From contig NC_087065.1 of assembly GCF_963678635.1 (NCBI RefSeq), positions 65,319,374-65,379,373 on the forward strand: a DNA stretch of 60,000 bases. Reading direction: 5' to 3'. Below, piece by piece: positions 42,685-55,149 of the stretch. Numbering within the stretch: position 1 is the stretch's first letter; the number at the start of each line of letters is the position of its first letter. Source of the stretch: Symsagittifera roscoffensis. Taxonomy: Eukaryota; Xenacoelomorpha; Acoela; Convolutidae. The notes below the pieces were generated by a model that saw only the letters and a program-made list of their open reading frames with translations, ran no database searches and had not been told where the DNA came from. The position numbers and the translations under genes are program-made.

Positions 42685-43515
42685 CTTAAAGGTTACTCAT
42701 TGTTATGTGAGTACATTGATAATGAAAGTCGATCCACAAAAATTGATAATGCTGTTGACAAATGTTAAATTGCGTCGGAAAAAGCTGTTGACGTAAATGA
42801 GCAATTAATTAGGTTAGCGGGAAAAACAGAAAACCCTGAAAAAAATATTACTCAGCAAGACCTTTGGCTTAAGAAAGTAAACGAAATGAACGATAAAGTA
42901 ATGCATGAAGCTCATAGTTACAAGATGAGCCTTGAACCTTCGTCATTTTAAGCAGCCAGCTTCACAGGGAGCAAGGGATTTTTACAACAAACTAGGTCTG
43001 ATACATCCTCACGCTCGCACAAACCAAGAGACTCAGAAGCACGAGTATCTGAAAACAGGTCTAAGGTCTCTAATAAGTCTAAGGATAGTAGAAAGCTTGA
43101 CTCACATAAGTCTGATAAATCTGCTTCCACTCGTCATACGTCGACTGTTTGCACTATGTCATCAAGTGAGAAACGGGATGAGCTAGCTTTAGCAAAACGG
43201 CGTCACGAGGAGCTGGAAAGGCAGTATCAAGTATCTATAAAACTTAAAGAGCAAGAGAACCGTCTTAAGTTTGAACAAAGTCAGCTGCAACTAGAGCAAT
43301 TGGCTGAAAGTCATAAAAAGCAACTAATTGAAATGGAAATGAAAGCGTTTGAACTTGAGGACAGTTCATCTGAGGTTAGCGAGAAGGTAGCGGAAAGTAA
43401 GTCGACAGGAGTAAGAGTAGTAAGGAAACTCCATAGGAGAGCCCCAGTGAACCCATACTTTTACCTTTTAGAAAAATTATCTATCGAGCGCAGGGAAAAA
43501 CATGATCAGACATGA
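42685..43515 (+). pseudogene. BEL/Pao-like Gag N-terminal remnant, copy 2
   Basis: Same frame as 35049-35904, with TAA at 42766-42768 and 42949-42951, exactly homologous to both stops of copy 1. The coiled-coil segment from MSSSEKRDELALAKRRHEEL (43156) is intact and ends EKHDQT-TGA, a little longer than in copy 1. The N-terminal ~20 residues are deleted. No Pol domains downstream. Confidence 0.5.
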
Positions 43516-43575
43516 TCTCAGGCGTAAATCCGGAAGCTAAAAAGAAAAGTTCATGCCACAAAACGACAGTTTTTA

Positions 43576-43821
43576 ATTGGTTTCAAAATTTTCCATTGAT
43601 AGCCGATCCGTCCGAGATAAAACAAAAGTGACAATGCCGCAAAATACAGCTTTCTGATTGGTTTAATATCCGATGCAGCTAGATACGTCATTGCGCGTCA
43701 TTGTGCTTTTAATTTTGAAAACTAACCTGATTGGTTCGTAGCCACCAAATTGTCAGTTTCATTTTTAGTAAAAAGAGATAAACAAATCGGTTGGTGCCAG
43801 ATAATTTCAACTGTTGATTGG
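43576..43821 (+). promoter_or_regulatory. Cluster of four CCAAT-type (ATTGG) boxes, copy 2
   Basis: ATTGG at 43576, 43657, 43730 and 43817 (spacing 81, 73, 87), with CRE half-sites between the second and third. See copy 1. Confidence 0.4.
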
Positions 43822-44949
43822 TTCTACTTGGTAAAACTAACTCACAAACTTTCCTCCGAAAATTTCTCTGACAAAAGTATGATTCAGAAGACATTGAAGT
43901 ATATTGCTTGTGCTTAGTCTCCAAATCTACACCAATTTGACTGTTTATGACCACCAAACTTAAAATTGAGCTCCACAAACCAATAAACTTAGGTTCAACT
44001 CTCTACACAAAGGTAGAAAACGTTTTTCCTGAGGAATAAAGAACCAGGGAGTGCCTGAAAAGGAAGTGACCAGCCGGAAAAGGGGGAAATTACAAACGCC
44101 GTCAAAGTTTTGTTAAGTATCAAATAACAATGTTTCTTTTAGTGTTCTGTTTACTTCTTGAACTCGAATTTGAGTCTATTTGAAATATGAAATGAATTAG
44201 AGCAAAATAGTGTCAAATACTATGAACAGTAGACTTTGTCACTGATTCGCTTTGTAATGTTTATAAAAATTACATAAAGCAGAGTGGGATAAAAAATCAT
44301 TTAAACTAAATTAAAGATATATCACAAATATTACAAAATTTCTACTATTCAAATCAATTTTTTGACTGAGTATTTACCTTCCTTCCTTTTTTGAACAAAA
44401 AGTATGAAAATAATTGAGTTCGGTGTGGTTTTTTTTTCAGATAATTTTCAATTTTTTGATCAATCTTTTTGGAGAGAATCTTCACTGGGAAAATTTCAAA
44501 ATCTTCAGCTCAAATTTAAACAAAAATTTTGCACTTGATTTCTGCTTGATTATTGATTTTTACCCAAGTTAATTTTTTTTGCTGAAGAAAACTTTGCTAA
44601 TGATCGGGAAAAAAATGTTAAAGTTAAAAAAAAAGTAAACAATATGTAGTTACAGAAAATACTTCTGATGTTTACCAGCGGAAACAAAACCTCATATCCA
44701 ACTTCACGAGACGTTGAATGTCGCTCTGACTCTTACTAAGGCTTAGATAACTTATTTTGTTTTTTGTTTGTTTTTGGAATAATCTTATATCTTGTTTAAG
44801 CTCAAGCGTAAACTTTTGCGGCTTGACTTCACTTTAAGATTAGTTCATTTCCTTTGTTCGAAGGAGAGCAATCTCCACTTTCGAACAGTAAAAGAGTAAA
44901 GAAGACAAAAAAACGTAATTTTACTTTTGAAATGGGATTTTTTCTCTCA

Positions 44950-46607
44950 AAATTCATCTAAAAATCCATTAAGAATCGATGAACGAAAGTCAGACTCTTA
45001 TATAGGTCGCGATGGTTTTTAGGAGAAGTCTTATAAAGTTGTTTTTCCACAAAACTGTTTTTTTACTGTTTGAATTGATTTGTTTTAACTTCCTTTGATG
45101 ATAGTAAGGCAAACTCTACTATCCAACAGCGCAAGTGTAATGGTCTCAAAAAACGCGATTGACATCTAAATTCGAAAATGAAATTTACTCATCAGTTTTT
45201 CACAGCGAATTAAATTTTTTTGACCCAGTTTTCTCAAACTAAGTTCACTTTCCCTCAAAAAATTCAATCATAAGTCGTTCTAGAAGTTCAAAGAGCGTTA
45301 AGAATATTTAATTTTTCCGAAAAAAAAAATTTGAAAACATTTCAATGCTTTTTCTTGCAATTTTTGCAACATTGATTTTTTTCCAACTGTCTGTAGGCTC
45401 TGTTTCTAAATTCAGCAAAATTTAGCCCAACAGTTTCAAAGGTTACTTGAGTTACATATTTTTTTTTAACTAAGGTCTATTTTTTTTTCTTTTTACTCGC
45501 AATCATTGACTTTTTTCCAACTGCCTGATGGCAATGTTTTTTTTTCAGCAAAATTTAGCAACAAAAAGTGTCTGATCATAAGTTTTTAAGAGCAATGAAC
45601 GTAGTGAAGACTCTAATGGATGTTTTGAGAATTTTTTTTGTGTTTCTTTTTTTTTTATCAGGAAAATTTAAAAAAATAATGATGCACTTATGTACATATG
45701 TAATTTTGAGTCCAATTAAATTTCATCTGCTGAATCTGACGTAATTTGCACTATCCAAATACGAGCGTGGAAATGGGTGCAAAAAACGAGTAATTTCTAG
45801 TTTCAAAAGTGGAATTTAGTTACCAGATTTCCGAGCAAAATAAAGGTAACATTTTGATCCACTTTTCTCAAATTGAGTTAATTTAATCAAAAAATTGCCT
45901 TACATAAGTCGTTCCAGAAATTAGAAGAGCTTAAAGCGCATTTTTTTTTGAAAGTCGTTTTGATTTTTTTAAGCGTAGTCAAGTTTTTGTTTTTATGTGT
46001 CATGCATTCATTACTCTTCTTCAACATATGATTGTCCACGCTCTTGAGTTATTTTTTTTAAAAAAAATTATGTTAGTTTTTTTTCTGTTCGCTTACATTC
46101 ACTCCTCTACTATTGTATGTGGGCTATGTTTTCTTTTTATTTGCGTTCCTTGACTTTTCCATTGTCTGATGGCTATATTTGCTAATGTAATTTTTGATAA
46201 AACCTGCTAGGTTGTATTAACAAAGCGCGAAAGTTTTCCAATTAAAAAATAGTTTTTTTTTTATTCAAGATAATAGTTCATAGACCCTAAAGAAAAGCGG
46301 GATGCCTTCAGTTTTTGCTTAGGGCAAACGATTTAAGGCTTCCTTTAATTTCATTTATAATTGCGAAGTGTACGCAATTCATGTCATACTTCGGTTTCCA
46401 AAAAAATATATTTAAAAAAAAATTATGACTGAGAATTTTTCTGGTCAATTATCCGAGATTGATTTAGTAGGGTGCGCGAAGCTGAGATCTACTGCGTACA
46501 TGTTAAAAAAATAGCAATTTTAGAAATTTTCTGCAACTTCATTTTCAAATTTGTATTGGAATTCCTCAAATGTTTTTTGACAATCATGTTTAAAATTCTA
46601 AACAATA
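44950..46607. other. Segment present only in segmental copy 2
   Basis: AT-rich, non-coding. Two ~620-bp-spaced blocks (about 45140-45300 and 45760-45930) share AAATTTACTCA/CCAGATTT, TTTTCTCAAA and CATAAGTCGTTC landmarks, so it appears to be an internally repeated array rather than a transposon insertion. Confidence 0.55.
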
Positions 46608-47234
46608 GATGGCCCGAATTTCAAGCTGCAAAGTTATCGAATGTGAGTTCATTTTTCCTAATTTTAATTTTGTAAAAGGAAGCTCAATTGCAGTTTAATG
46701 TTGGTATCAGCATTTTTAGGACAGTTATCATAAATTTGCTCACAAGTTTTAGATCTATGCTCCTGTTGAAAAGCTAATGTAAAATGAATAATTTTACAGG
46801 GACAGTCTCGTTGTTGTAACTCAATACGTTTTTGTTCAGACTTTGCAATCAGATGCTTTTTAAAATCTTGGAAAGTAACTTTTCAATAAAAACAAATAAA
46901 ACTTAGTCTAATTTTTGTTAACAGTAAGTCAAAAGCAACTATTGAAACACCTTAACTACGTTTTTTATATGAGATACTTATGAAGAATAATAAATGTAGT
47001 TTAGACTCTTAGATAAGTACTGGCATTTTTTTTCTGATTTTTTCCAGACAAAAGTTCTGAAACGCTCTATGTACTACAGGTGAGCATTCAAACAATATAT
47101 TACCTTTATGAATGCACTTAGGAAAACGTACTCTTTTCGAATTCATTTGAAATTCAACTGTTAACCCAGATTTCGAGTTCAAAGCTACCCAAATACTAAT
47201 GCTTTTGGGTAGCTTTGCATTTTGGGTAGCTTTG

Positions 47235-47297
47235 CACACTTAGTCAACGAAAAAGCCTGGGACGGCAAAAGTCCTGGTTTCGAATCTGACAAGACCT
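47235..47297 (+). repeat. tRNA-like sequence, copy 2
   Basis: Same as 38466-38527, with GGGAC-GGCAAAA-GTCCT as the anticodon-arm-like hairpin and B-box-like GGTTTCGAATCTG. Confidence 0.4.
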
Positions 47298-48162
47298 CTA
47301 TTTTCTAATGGGAAACATTCCCTTCCACAAAAAACTGTTGAAACATTATTTGTCTGCCTATTTTTGTCGGCTTAATTGTCAAATTATAGAATTAGTTTTT
47401 TTAAGTTTTTTTTTCCTTATATTTGGTTTTAAGACACTGATTACCTCGAATACTTCAACTTTTGCTAGTATTGATTTTTTCGTTTCTTCTTTTTTGCCAA
47501 AAAATATTGTTTTTCCCAAATGATTGCGACCTAATTACTGTTTCGGCTGACATAATTTTGATTTGTTCCGAGAAAAACTAAATTTAAAGCTAACTTTTGG
47601 ATACCACAAACCGCTTTAACTAACAGTAGTTTCTGATGAAATTTTTCATCATCATTTTTTTGTGCTTTTTTTTCCTATTCATTCTACATGATAGGTTTTG
47701 GATTAAATTATAATGATTTAGTGGTCATATTGCGTCTTTCGCAGATCGAAAAAAAATTGTGTATGCTTGTTTGTTTTTCGAGGGCGAGTAAAACTAATTC
47801 ACTTATGTTTTTGTTTGTTTATTTTTCGGTCTTTAGGTTTTCTGCTAGGGTATTTATCTGCTTTGTTAGCCTTTGGTTAGCTTTTTCCAATACTCATTAC
47901 ACATACGATTTTTTTTATATGTTATTGTTAATTGAAACCTAGCCTTATTACTTTGGGCAGAACTAGTTTTTCTCAACTTAATCGAAAATTTTCGATTTTT
48001 TTTCTGATTTTGCGGTTTTCTTGTTTTGTTTTGCAAATGGCGCGGAGCTCAATTTCGCCTCTATGTTTTCAATATAGCAACTGAATTGTAATTCTAGGTT
48101 TTCCAGCGCAATCAAAAGTTGACTGAATTTGTTTTTGTCAAGGTGAACGTAATTCAATGAAC

Positions 48163-48197
48163 GTGAACGTAGGGGTGAACGTAGGGGTGAACGTAGT
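48163..48197. repeat. 12-bp tandem repeat
   Basis: Three units of GTGAACGTAGGG at 48163, 48175 and 48187, with a diverged unit upstream at 48143. Confidence 0.85.
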
Positions 48198-48249
48198 TCA
48201 GTCTTTTCTGAAGGTCGCGTTTTTTTTTCAGAATAAGTCTATAAATTCC

Positions 48250-51200
48250 ACTAGAAACTACAAAACAAAACGTTTGTGGACATTCATGTAGTTAGGAAGG
48301 CTTTTGAATTTAATTGAAGATTTTTGAGTTCAATTTAAGTTCGTTTGCCACAGCGGAATAAGATTTTTCACAGATAAATTTTCCACAGCCGAATAAAACA
48401 TTTACCTTACACTCAAGTTTTTTTTACTCACATTGAGTTTGATTTGAATGCCAAAGACATATCAAAACGGTTCCTGATCTTTAACAAGCTTCAAGATCAA
48501 AAACTTGAAGTTTTTGAAAAACAAGTGAATGTTTCATGATTTTTTTTCATTAATTAACTCGTTTCGAACTGTCAATTGACTGTTATGTTTTTTGCTTTTC
48601 AGCATGAGGATATTTCAATGAAAATAAATTGAATCTTTAAAAAAAAAGGTTTTAAAACAATTGTAGTATTGAAATAACTAGAAATCTTTCCAAATTTTTG
48701 ATTCGCAGCATTTATAACGAAAGAGGTTTTGAAACAATAGGTTTTAAAATGTACCTGCTGTTGTTGCGCTATAAGCTGTTAGAGCCAATTAAGAGTTTTG
48801 ACGATGAAAAAGGAAACAACGCTTTTTGTTGTGTGTGAATAGTGTATTGTTTATTTTATCACTTTTCGCAGTAAACCGAAAAACTACCCGTTCCTTTACC
48901 ACCAACGCGAGAGGTTCCGTAGCGGTTTAAAGGCGATTAAGAGCACTCATTTTTGATTGACATACCTTTTTTTATTGGGGTGTATTTCGCGCGTGGTACT
49001 ATTTTGAGCAGGTAATGCAAAAAAATGGCATTATTCGGTAACAAATCTTTTTGTCCGTAAGCAACTCATCCTAACTTGATCTAGTATAGTTTTGAACCTT
49101 AACAACTCTCAGGTTCCTTCCCCTTGGGCCTGGAGTTAACGCAATTGAATTGCACCATATAGTCTAAAGCTTGAGTTCCATTTGGATTTTTTCAGCATGA
49201 TTGAAATTGATTTCTTTTTTGCTTTCAATTGATTGGCAGTATTTTGTTTCTCTGTTTTAGTTGTTTATGGCTTGTTTTTTTGTGGTGTAAACTAGTTTTA
49301 AGGTAGTTGCCAGAGTTGATTGTTGTAAATTCAGTGCAAGTCAAAGCTTTTTTTATGTCTGTTTCGTTTTGAGTTTTGGGTTAATTTTTGCTTCGAAGTT
49401 TTTTCCGTTGCTAGTTTAAAATTCAAACGCGTTGCGTGGCTTGTTTGCTCAGAAGTATCATTAATCAAAACATACAACTATTTTGGTTTATCTAGTTATT
49501 TTCAAAAACAATTTTTTATGGTGTTTTGGAAATCGCGCTTCGCCTGTGATGAATTACATAATTTAACAAAATTTAGCAGAAGATTGTAGAGCAACAACAG
49601 ATCATTTCTCGGAAAAAAACAAAGAATTGATTTCTGATTACGTGGTTTTGGTAAACTTCAGGTTGCTTTTTTTAGATAATAAGAATTAGTATCAACAAAT
49701 TATAGAAAAACTACGTCCTGAAAACGCTTCTCTGATCTGTATTAATTTTTTATACTTAACTTTACCTTTTTGTGGTGAACTTTCGTGCAAATTGAAATCC
49801 TTGTTTTTCCCCAAATCTGAATAATATTAAGTTTCAACCATAACTGATGGTCTGACAAAAATGGTTTATGTCCATAAAAATATAGCGTCTAATCGAGATG
49901 GAACAAATGTTTGTCAAGTCAAAACATAATGTCTGAAGAGTCCACCAAGTATATTTTAGGTCGCTGTTGTTGTATCATTGACGTTGAAAGCAACGAGCAA
50001 AGTAATCAAATACAAAATACCAATCTATGATTGGTTTTTCAGAACAAAAAAAACGCAGAGGGTTATCAATTGAAACTGGGCGATAAGATCATCTCGTTGT
50101 GGGCGAACTAACATAACAGATTTGGTTCTTTATCATAACCGAAACCAAGTCATTCATCACCATACCCGAACATAAAATCGCTGATCTCGAGGCAAGTAAC
50201 TGAAGTTCCGACTGTTTTTTAAATGGTCCCGAATAGTTTTTGGCTCATAAACTTTCAAAAAACTATAAATTTTAAACTGATGAAATCAATTTAGACAATA
50301 AAAAAAATTATTTCATGTAAACTTACAAAGACCCAATAATTTGAACTTAATTAGGAACAATTTTTCAGTGAGTGTATCTCGTCGCGCATAATTTTTCCGC
50401 TTCACACCTTCAACTTCAAATTATAAAACGAGCAGTTTGAATAGATTCATGGCCATTTATGTTTTTCAAACGCCATTCATTTGTTCTGGTAAAATTTTTG
50501 TTGGATAATGTTTCAACGCAAGAAAGTTTCAATGATGGATAGTTCACTGTAAAAATGGATAGTTCAAAATTTAGTTTGATTTTGAATTGTTTTTTTTTTC
50601 TCTTTTTCGGTTAAATGGTTTCAACTTGTTTTATATCATCTAAAAATTAAATCAAATAATTGCTTTACATGTTTAACTAGAGATGGCTCTAAGACAAAGG
50701 TTTGAAATCTTTGGTTTTATGATAGCAATTGTATCCTGGATATTAAAAAACAAGACATTTATTACATCTATTTATGTTTTACATAGTCTTGGAGTTATGA
50801 AAACTTTTTACGCTAGTGATAAGCAAGTCGTATCGAATATGAATTGGGGGTTAGTTTAGGTTTAACAACTAGTTTATCAAATCAGTTGAATTGCTCATGA
50901 TTTTGCTATGCTGCGGACATGCTCAATTTATTAAAAAACTGATGTTAACTGCAGGGTACTAGTTCATGATCACGCTAATTATAGAACTCAAACCATTGGA
51001 TGTATAATTATGGAGTTTTGGTAATAGTTTTCTGATAATGGTTTTTCAGCTTCATGGTTATTGTCTTAGGCTATGTCGGTTTAGTTTCAAAAAGTTTTAA
51101 TCTTTTTGTGACGATTACTTACATAGCTATCGCGGATTTTTTATGGGTATTGATATCTGTCGGCTTATTTACCAATGTTTTCATTAATGGGCTTGATATC

Positions 51201-53800
51201 TGTCGGCTTATTTACCAATGTTTTCATTAACTTGCCCGATAGTTAATTTTGGAGACCAATAGGACACTGTCGCCGACTTTTCAAATGCCCAACTGGAAAC
51301 CCTTTAGGATTTCTCTGTGAAATTCAATCAAATTCAAACACATAAAAAGACATTTACAATTTTTGTTGTTAAATTTGTATTTCTCCTGTAACAAATGTAA
51401 CATAGTTCTACGTTCTGTTTGCTACTTAGTATCATGGTGCACTCATGCTATGATTGTTGTATCGCAAGTGTTGCGATGCTCAGCTTGCCTCTGCCTAAGA
51501 AATGAAAATAATTTTTCCCGATTCCTGTATCAGTTTTTCAATTCAAAGTTTCACTCAATGTCCTGTCTGAAGCTTGAGGGTTTTGCATTGCCATAAAAAC
51601 ACTTTATTTTTTTCGGCTATTTTAAATTTTACAGCGCCATTATTCATTTAGTCTTACTCGACTTCAGCTGAAAAATTTAATTAAAAGGCTTTCGATTGCT
51701 GAGCCACAAGCTTTAAGAGCTCAACTTATCTTAACAAATACATTTTAAACAGAAATTGAAAATTTAGCGGCTTCCCAATTTTTAAGGTTGTAAAATGCAT
51801 GCCAAATAAGCTGGAAAGCTCAAAAATGAAGCATCAGTGATAATCCTGGTGCTTTCAATTGTAGAGAAACTAACCTTTTTGTTTGGATAGATCTGATGAT
51901 TTATTCAAAGTTCTCTATCATATACAGTTTTGCAATTTCACAGAAGCAAACTTACTCCTTAGTGTAAGCAATTGGAAGACACCTTTCGAGTAAAATTCAT
52001 TTTGATCTGCTACAATCAGCGAAATTGCACTTTTCATTAATGAAAGCTGATAAAGAACAAAAACAAATTTGATTGAATTCAGTTTAAGTATTGGCTTTTC
52101 TCTTCAGATTACCAAGCGGAAAAAAACTGACTCTTTCAATCTAATTCTTCTATTTTTATTTTTAATCAAAAAGTTTTTCTCATAATGTTTTCCTGAAACT
52201 CAAAAAACATAAGGTTTTCTATCTTTGAAAGGAACATTTAGCATACTAGAAAACCTAACAAGTACTTTCTTATTTTGTGTATTAGAACGTTGAAGTAAAA
52301 ACGAATCAAAGACTTTTTTTAATATGCGTCTTACTGTATTAATTTCATCAAAACATGTGTGCAGCAAACAAAAAAATAATTTTATGGAAAACAAAATTTC
52401 AATTATGATCAAGCATTTGGTTTTCTAGGAGGTAGACAAATTGTGTTTAACAAAAAGTTGTGCCAATTGTACATAATTGTGATTACAATTACAAAAGCCG
52501 ATATGTGCGAAAGAGCTTGAGCGACTAGTAGTTTCGAAAGTATAATTTGTAAATTTTCTAAGGGCAAAAAAAGTACCAATACATCCAGCTTTATTTTAAA
52601 GAAAAATATTGGGTTTAAGTTGGTAAATTTTTTTCCATCATTATTCGATCTTGACTTTCAATAAAGTGTTACTTGACAAAAAAGTTGCTTCAAATTTTGA
52701 AAAATAAAAATGCTAAGAAAATCCAATCAAAGTTTTTGTCGGTTTCTTTGATCTCTTACATCTTTTGTGGTCTCTTTCTGAAGAGCAAGCAGTTATTTAT
52801 CGTATCAGATCTTCAGATTTCGTATCGTAATCAATTGGACAAAAAAATCAGACAATGTGTCTCAAAAAAAGATCGTATTTGTTTTGGGAAAAACAACAAA
52901 ATTTCCTGGATGATGTGTTTTTGTTGTAAAAGGAAAATCTGTCGTCAGTTCAAAAAAAATTCTAAGTTTCTGCAAACTAAAATGAAGAAATGGGTTGATG
53001 TCTGCAGACTGGATGTTCTGTCTGTATTCACTGATTTGACAAAAACATTTTCGTCCTTGAAAGATCACTAGAAGATCAAAAGTTTACTGGTTAATGATAG
53101 TACAGAGTATGGTTTAAAGACCCAGTTATCTAACTCTGAAATTATTCGTTAAACTTAATTCTGGTTCAATCAGTTTAAAGACGATATTTTTCAATGCACG
53201 AAAAACAAGCCAGCTATCCCCAATGACTCCAGAGGATAGCTTTTCGAACTCAAAAGCGGAACAATTTCAACTCTCACCAACTCAACATCCTTGAAAAAGT
53301 CCAAAATCTACTGCTTTGATAGCTTTCGTTCCATATAAAGTGAAAAAATCCGCCGACTTAGTCATATGAATTTATATGCACTGCTTTTAAGCGTCATGAA
53401 TCGAGTTCCCTTCATTTCCTTTAGTAAAGGACGCTAAATTTTGGTAATTTACAGCAAAAGTTGAAAAACCACGAAAAACGTTTTTTTTTCTAGATTCAAA
53501 AGATAAATGGTATTATTCAGCGGATTAAAAAGAGTAACTACAAAATACATTTTTTTAAAATTTGAAATACTGTTGAGACAAAAATTTTAATAAAAATGAA
53601 ATTTGAAACTGAATTTTATTGGATTTTTTTTTTCAATTCGGAAAAATGTCTCTTTTTTGGACTTTCTAAGGACTCTTATGTCAAATGAACGTTGAAGTTA
53701 CCTAATGACTCTAGAGGGTAACTTTACGAACTTAAAAGCAGCACATTTTCAACACAGAAGTGAAGCAAGACTTTTTAAAAGACAAAAAGTAGCTCTGGAT
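48250..53800. other. Gene-free AT-rich interval
   Basis: No supported gene. It contains another member of the CACAGCGGAATAA repeat near 48350 and a 43-bp tandem duplication at 51152-51237. The open frame at 52673-53071 is Lys/Phe-rich, low-complexity and lacks splice or family support. Confidence 0.55.
51152..51237. repeat. 43-bp perfect tandem duplication
   Basis: GATATCTGTCGGCTTATTTA and the following 23 bases repeat from 51152 at 51195. Differences appear only at the right end. Confidence 0.9.
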
Positions 53801-53816
53801 TTCTACAAATTGCAAA

Positions 53817-54371
53817 ATGAAAAAAAAAACTAGCCTCGAATTAGTAAAGCTTCGGCGACGTCTCGGACTTGAATTTACGACATACTCCAACCTAGAACCT
53901 AAAAGTCTCTCGCACTCACTACTCAGTCAGCCACGAACGCTAAGTCCATTACAAACACTAGCCACAAAAAAGTCAAGATCAGATGCCTTGGAGTTTTCCC
54001 ATACTACAGAGCGCGATTATAGATTAAAAGAACAGAAGTGATCACTTTTGATATAAATTTTCATTTGCGAATTATCTTTAAAAAGTCAAACATTCAAAAC
54101 GGAGGATTCAGCAGTCATTAATTTTGCCAGTCAACAAAGCAAGCAATCCAGATGTACACTTTCAAATGTCTTTGCTTTGCATAAACACCTCCAAAACATA
54201 ACGGTTCCTTTTGACCGATCGCTGATTTGTTCCGTACACTACAAACAACCCACTGGCTATACCGCGCACAAGGTAGGAGCCATGCAAGCTTCAGGAGAAC
54301 CAACTTGGAAACCAACTGCGGATTTTTTTAAGTCAACCAAATTGATTTTTTGCGCTCTCCCAAATCACTAA
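53817..54371 (+). CDS. Candidate gene fragment, unrecognised
   Basis: Two open stretches with protein-like composition in a slightly GC-richer patch. The first (53817-54041) has KLRRRLGLEFTTYSNLEPKS and LSHSLLSQPRTLSPLQTLAT. The second (about 54051-54371) has RCTLSNVFALHKHLQNITVP and FDRSLICSVHYKQPTGYTAH, with a possible donor AAG|GTAGGA at 54271. Different frames, so an intron or a frameshift would be needed. No family recognised; a decayed transposon is as likely as a gene. Confidence 0.25.
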
Positions 54372-54667
54372 CTTGACAAAATTTTCTGCACCACAGGCAA
54401 ATTTGTAAAAAAAAAATCAGGAAAAAGAAGGCGTTTTTAAGAACTTTTTGGACAATTTCGACCAAAAAATTGCATTTTTTCCGCAGGCGCTCTCCCCTCA
54501 AAATCAGTATAGTTTGGTGCGGAATGCGCCTTTAGAAAAATTTTAAGGTCAGTCAGCCAAAAATGGATACCTCAAATAGTACAAAGGGAGGACCCCCGCC
54601 CCACTTTTTTCACTTCATTTATTAAATATTTTTCAACGAAGATCTTGAAACAAAAAAATGTAATAGA

Positions 54668-55140
54668 TTTCCCAATGTATTAGGATAGGGAATAGGTTTC
54701 CTAATTACCAGGTTTCAGAGGGTAAGTTTCAGATGTTAAGTTTTTTTCGACGCCCAATTTTCCCATGTATACTGTATAGATTTCCCTATGTGTAAGAAAT
54801 TCATTGAAGGGAATTAAGCACTCATTAGGAAAAAGGTTTACCAATGTAATAAGATAGGGAATAGAGTATCCGGTCAGCAACCTATGTATTGAGAAAGGGA
54901 ATATATTTCCTTTGTATTAAGATAGGGAATAGGTTTCCTATGTATTAAGATGGTAAGGTTTGAAATGGTAACTTTCAGAAAAAATTTTGGCGCCCGATCT
55001 CTCCATGTCTTAAGATAGAGTTTAGATTTCCCATGTATAAGGATAGTGTATAGATATCCTTATGTATTAGATTTAGAAATGCATTGTATTAAAATAGGGA
55101 ATAGGTTTCCCAATGTATTAAGATATGAAATGGTAAGGTT
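54668..55140. repeat. Degenerate tandem repeat around TATTAAGATAGGGAATAGG
   Basis: The phrase TATTAAGATAGGGAATAGG with TTTCCxAATG linkers recurs, with variation, at about 54678, 54848, 54884, 54918, 54947, 55009, 55037, 55087 and 55118. AATGGTAAGGTTTCAG-type spacers recur between groups. Confidence 0.75.
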
Positions 55141-55149
55141 TCAGTGTGA

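Larger units (their letters stand above)
42310..47607. repeat. Segmental duplication, copy 2
   Basis: Colinear with 34562-38839. It contains an extra 1.65 kb at 44950-46607 and lacks the homologue of 34935-35100. It ends at the same GGATACCAC, but unique sequence rather than minisatellite follows. Confidence 0.9.

Noticed and set aside
52673-53071. 132-codon plus-strand frame as a gene
   Set aside because: Very Lys/Phe/Ser-rich, no good ATG at the frame start, no splice sites or neighbours supporting it.
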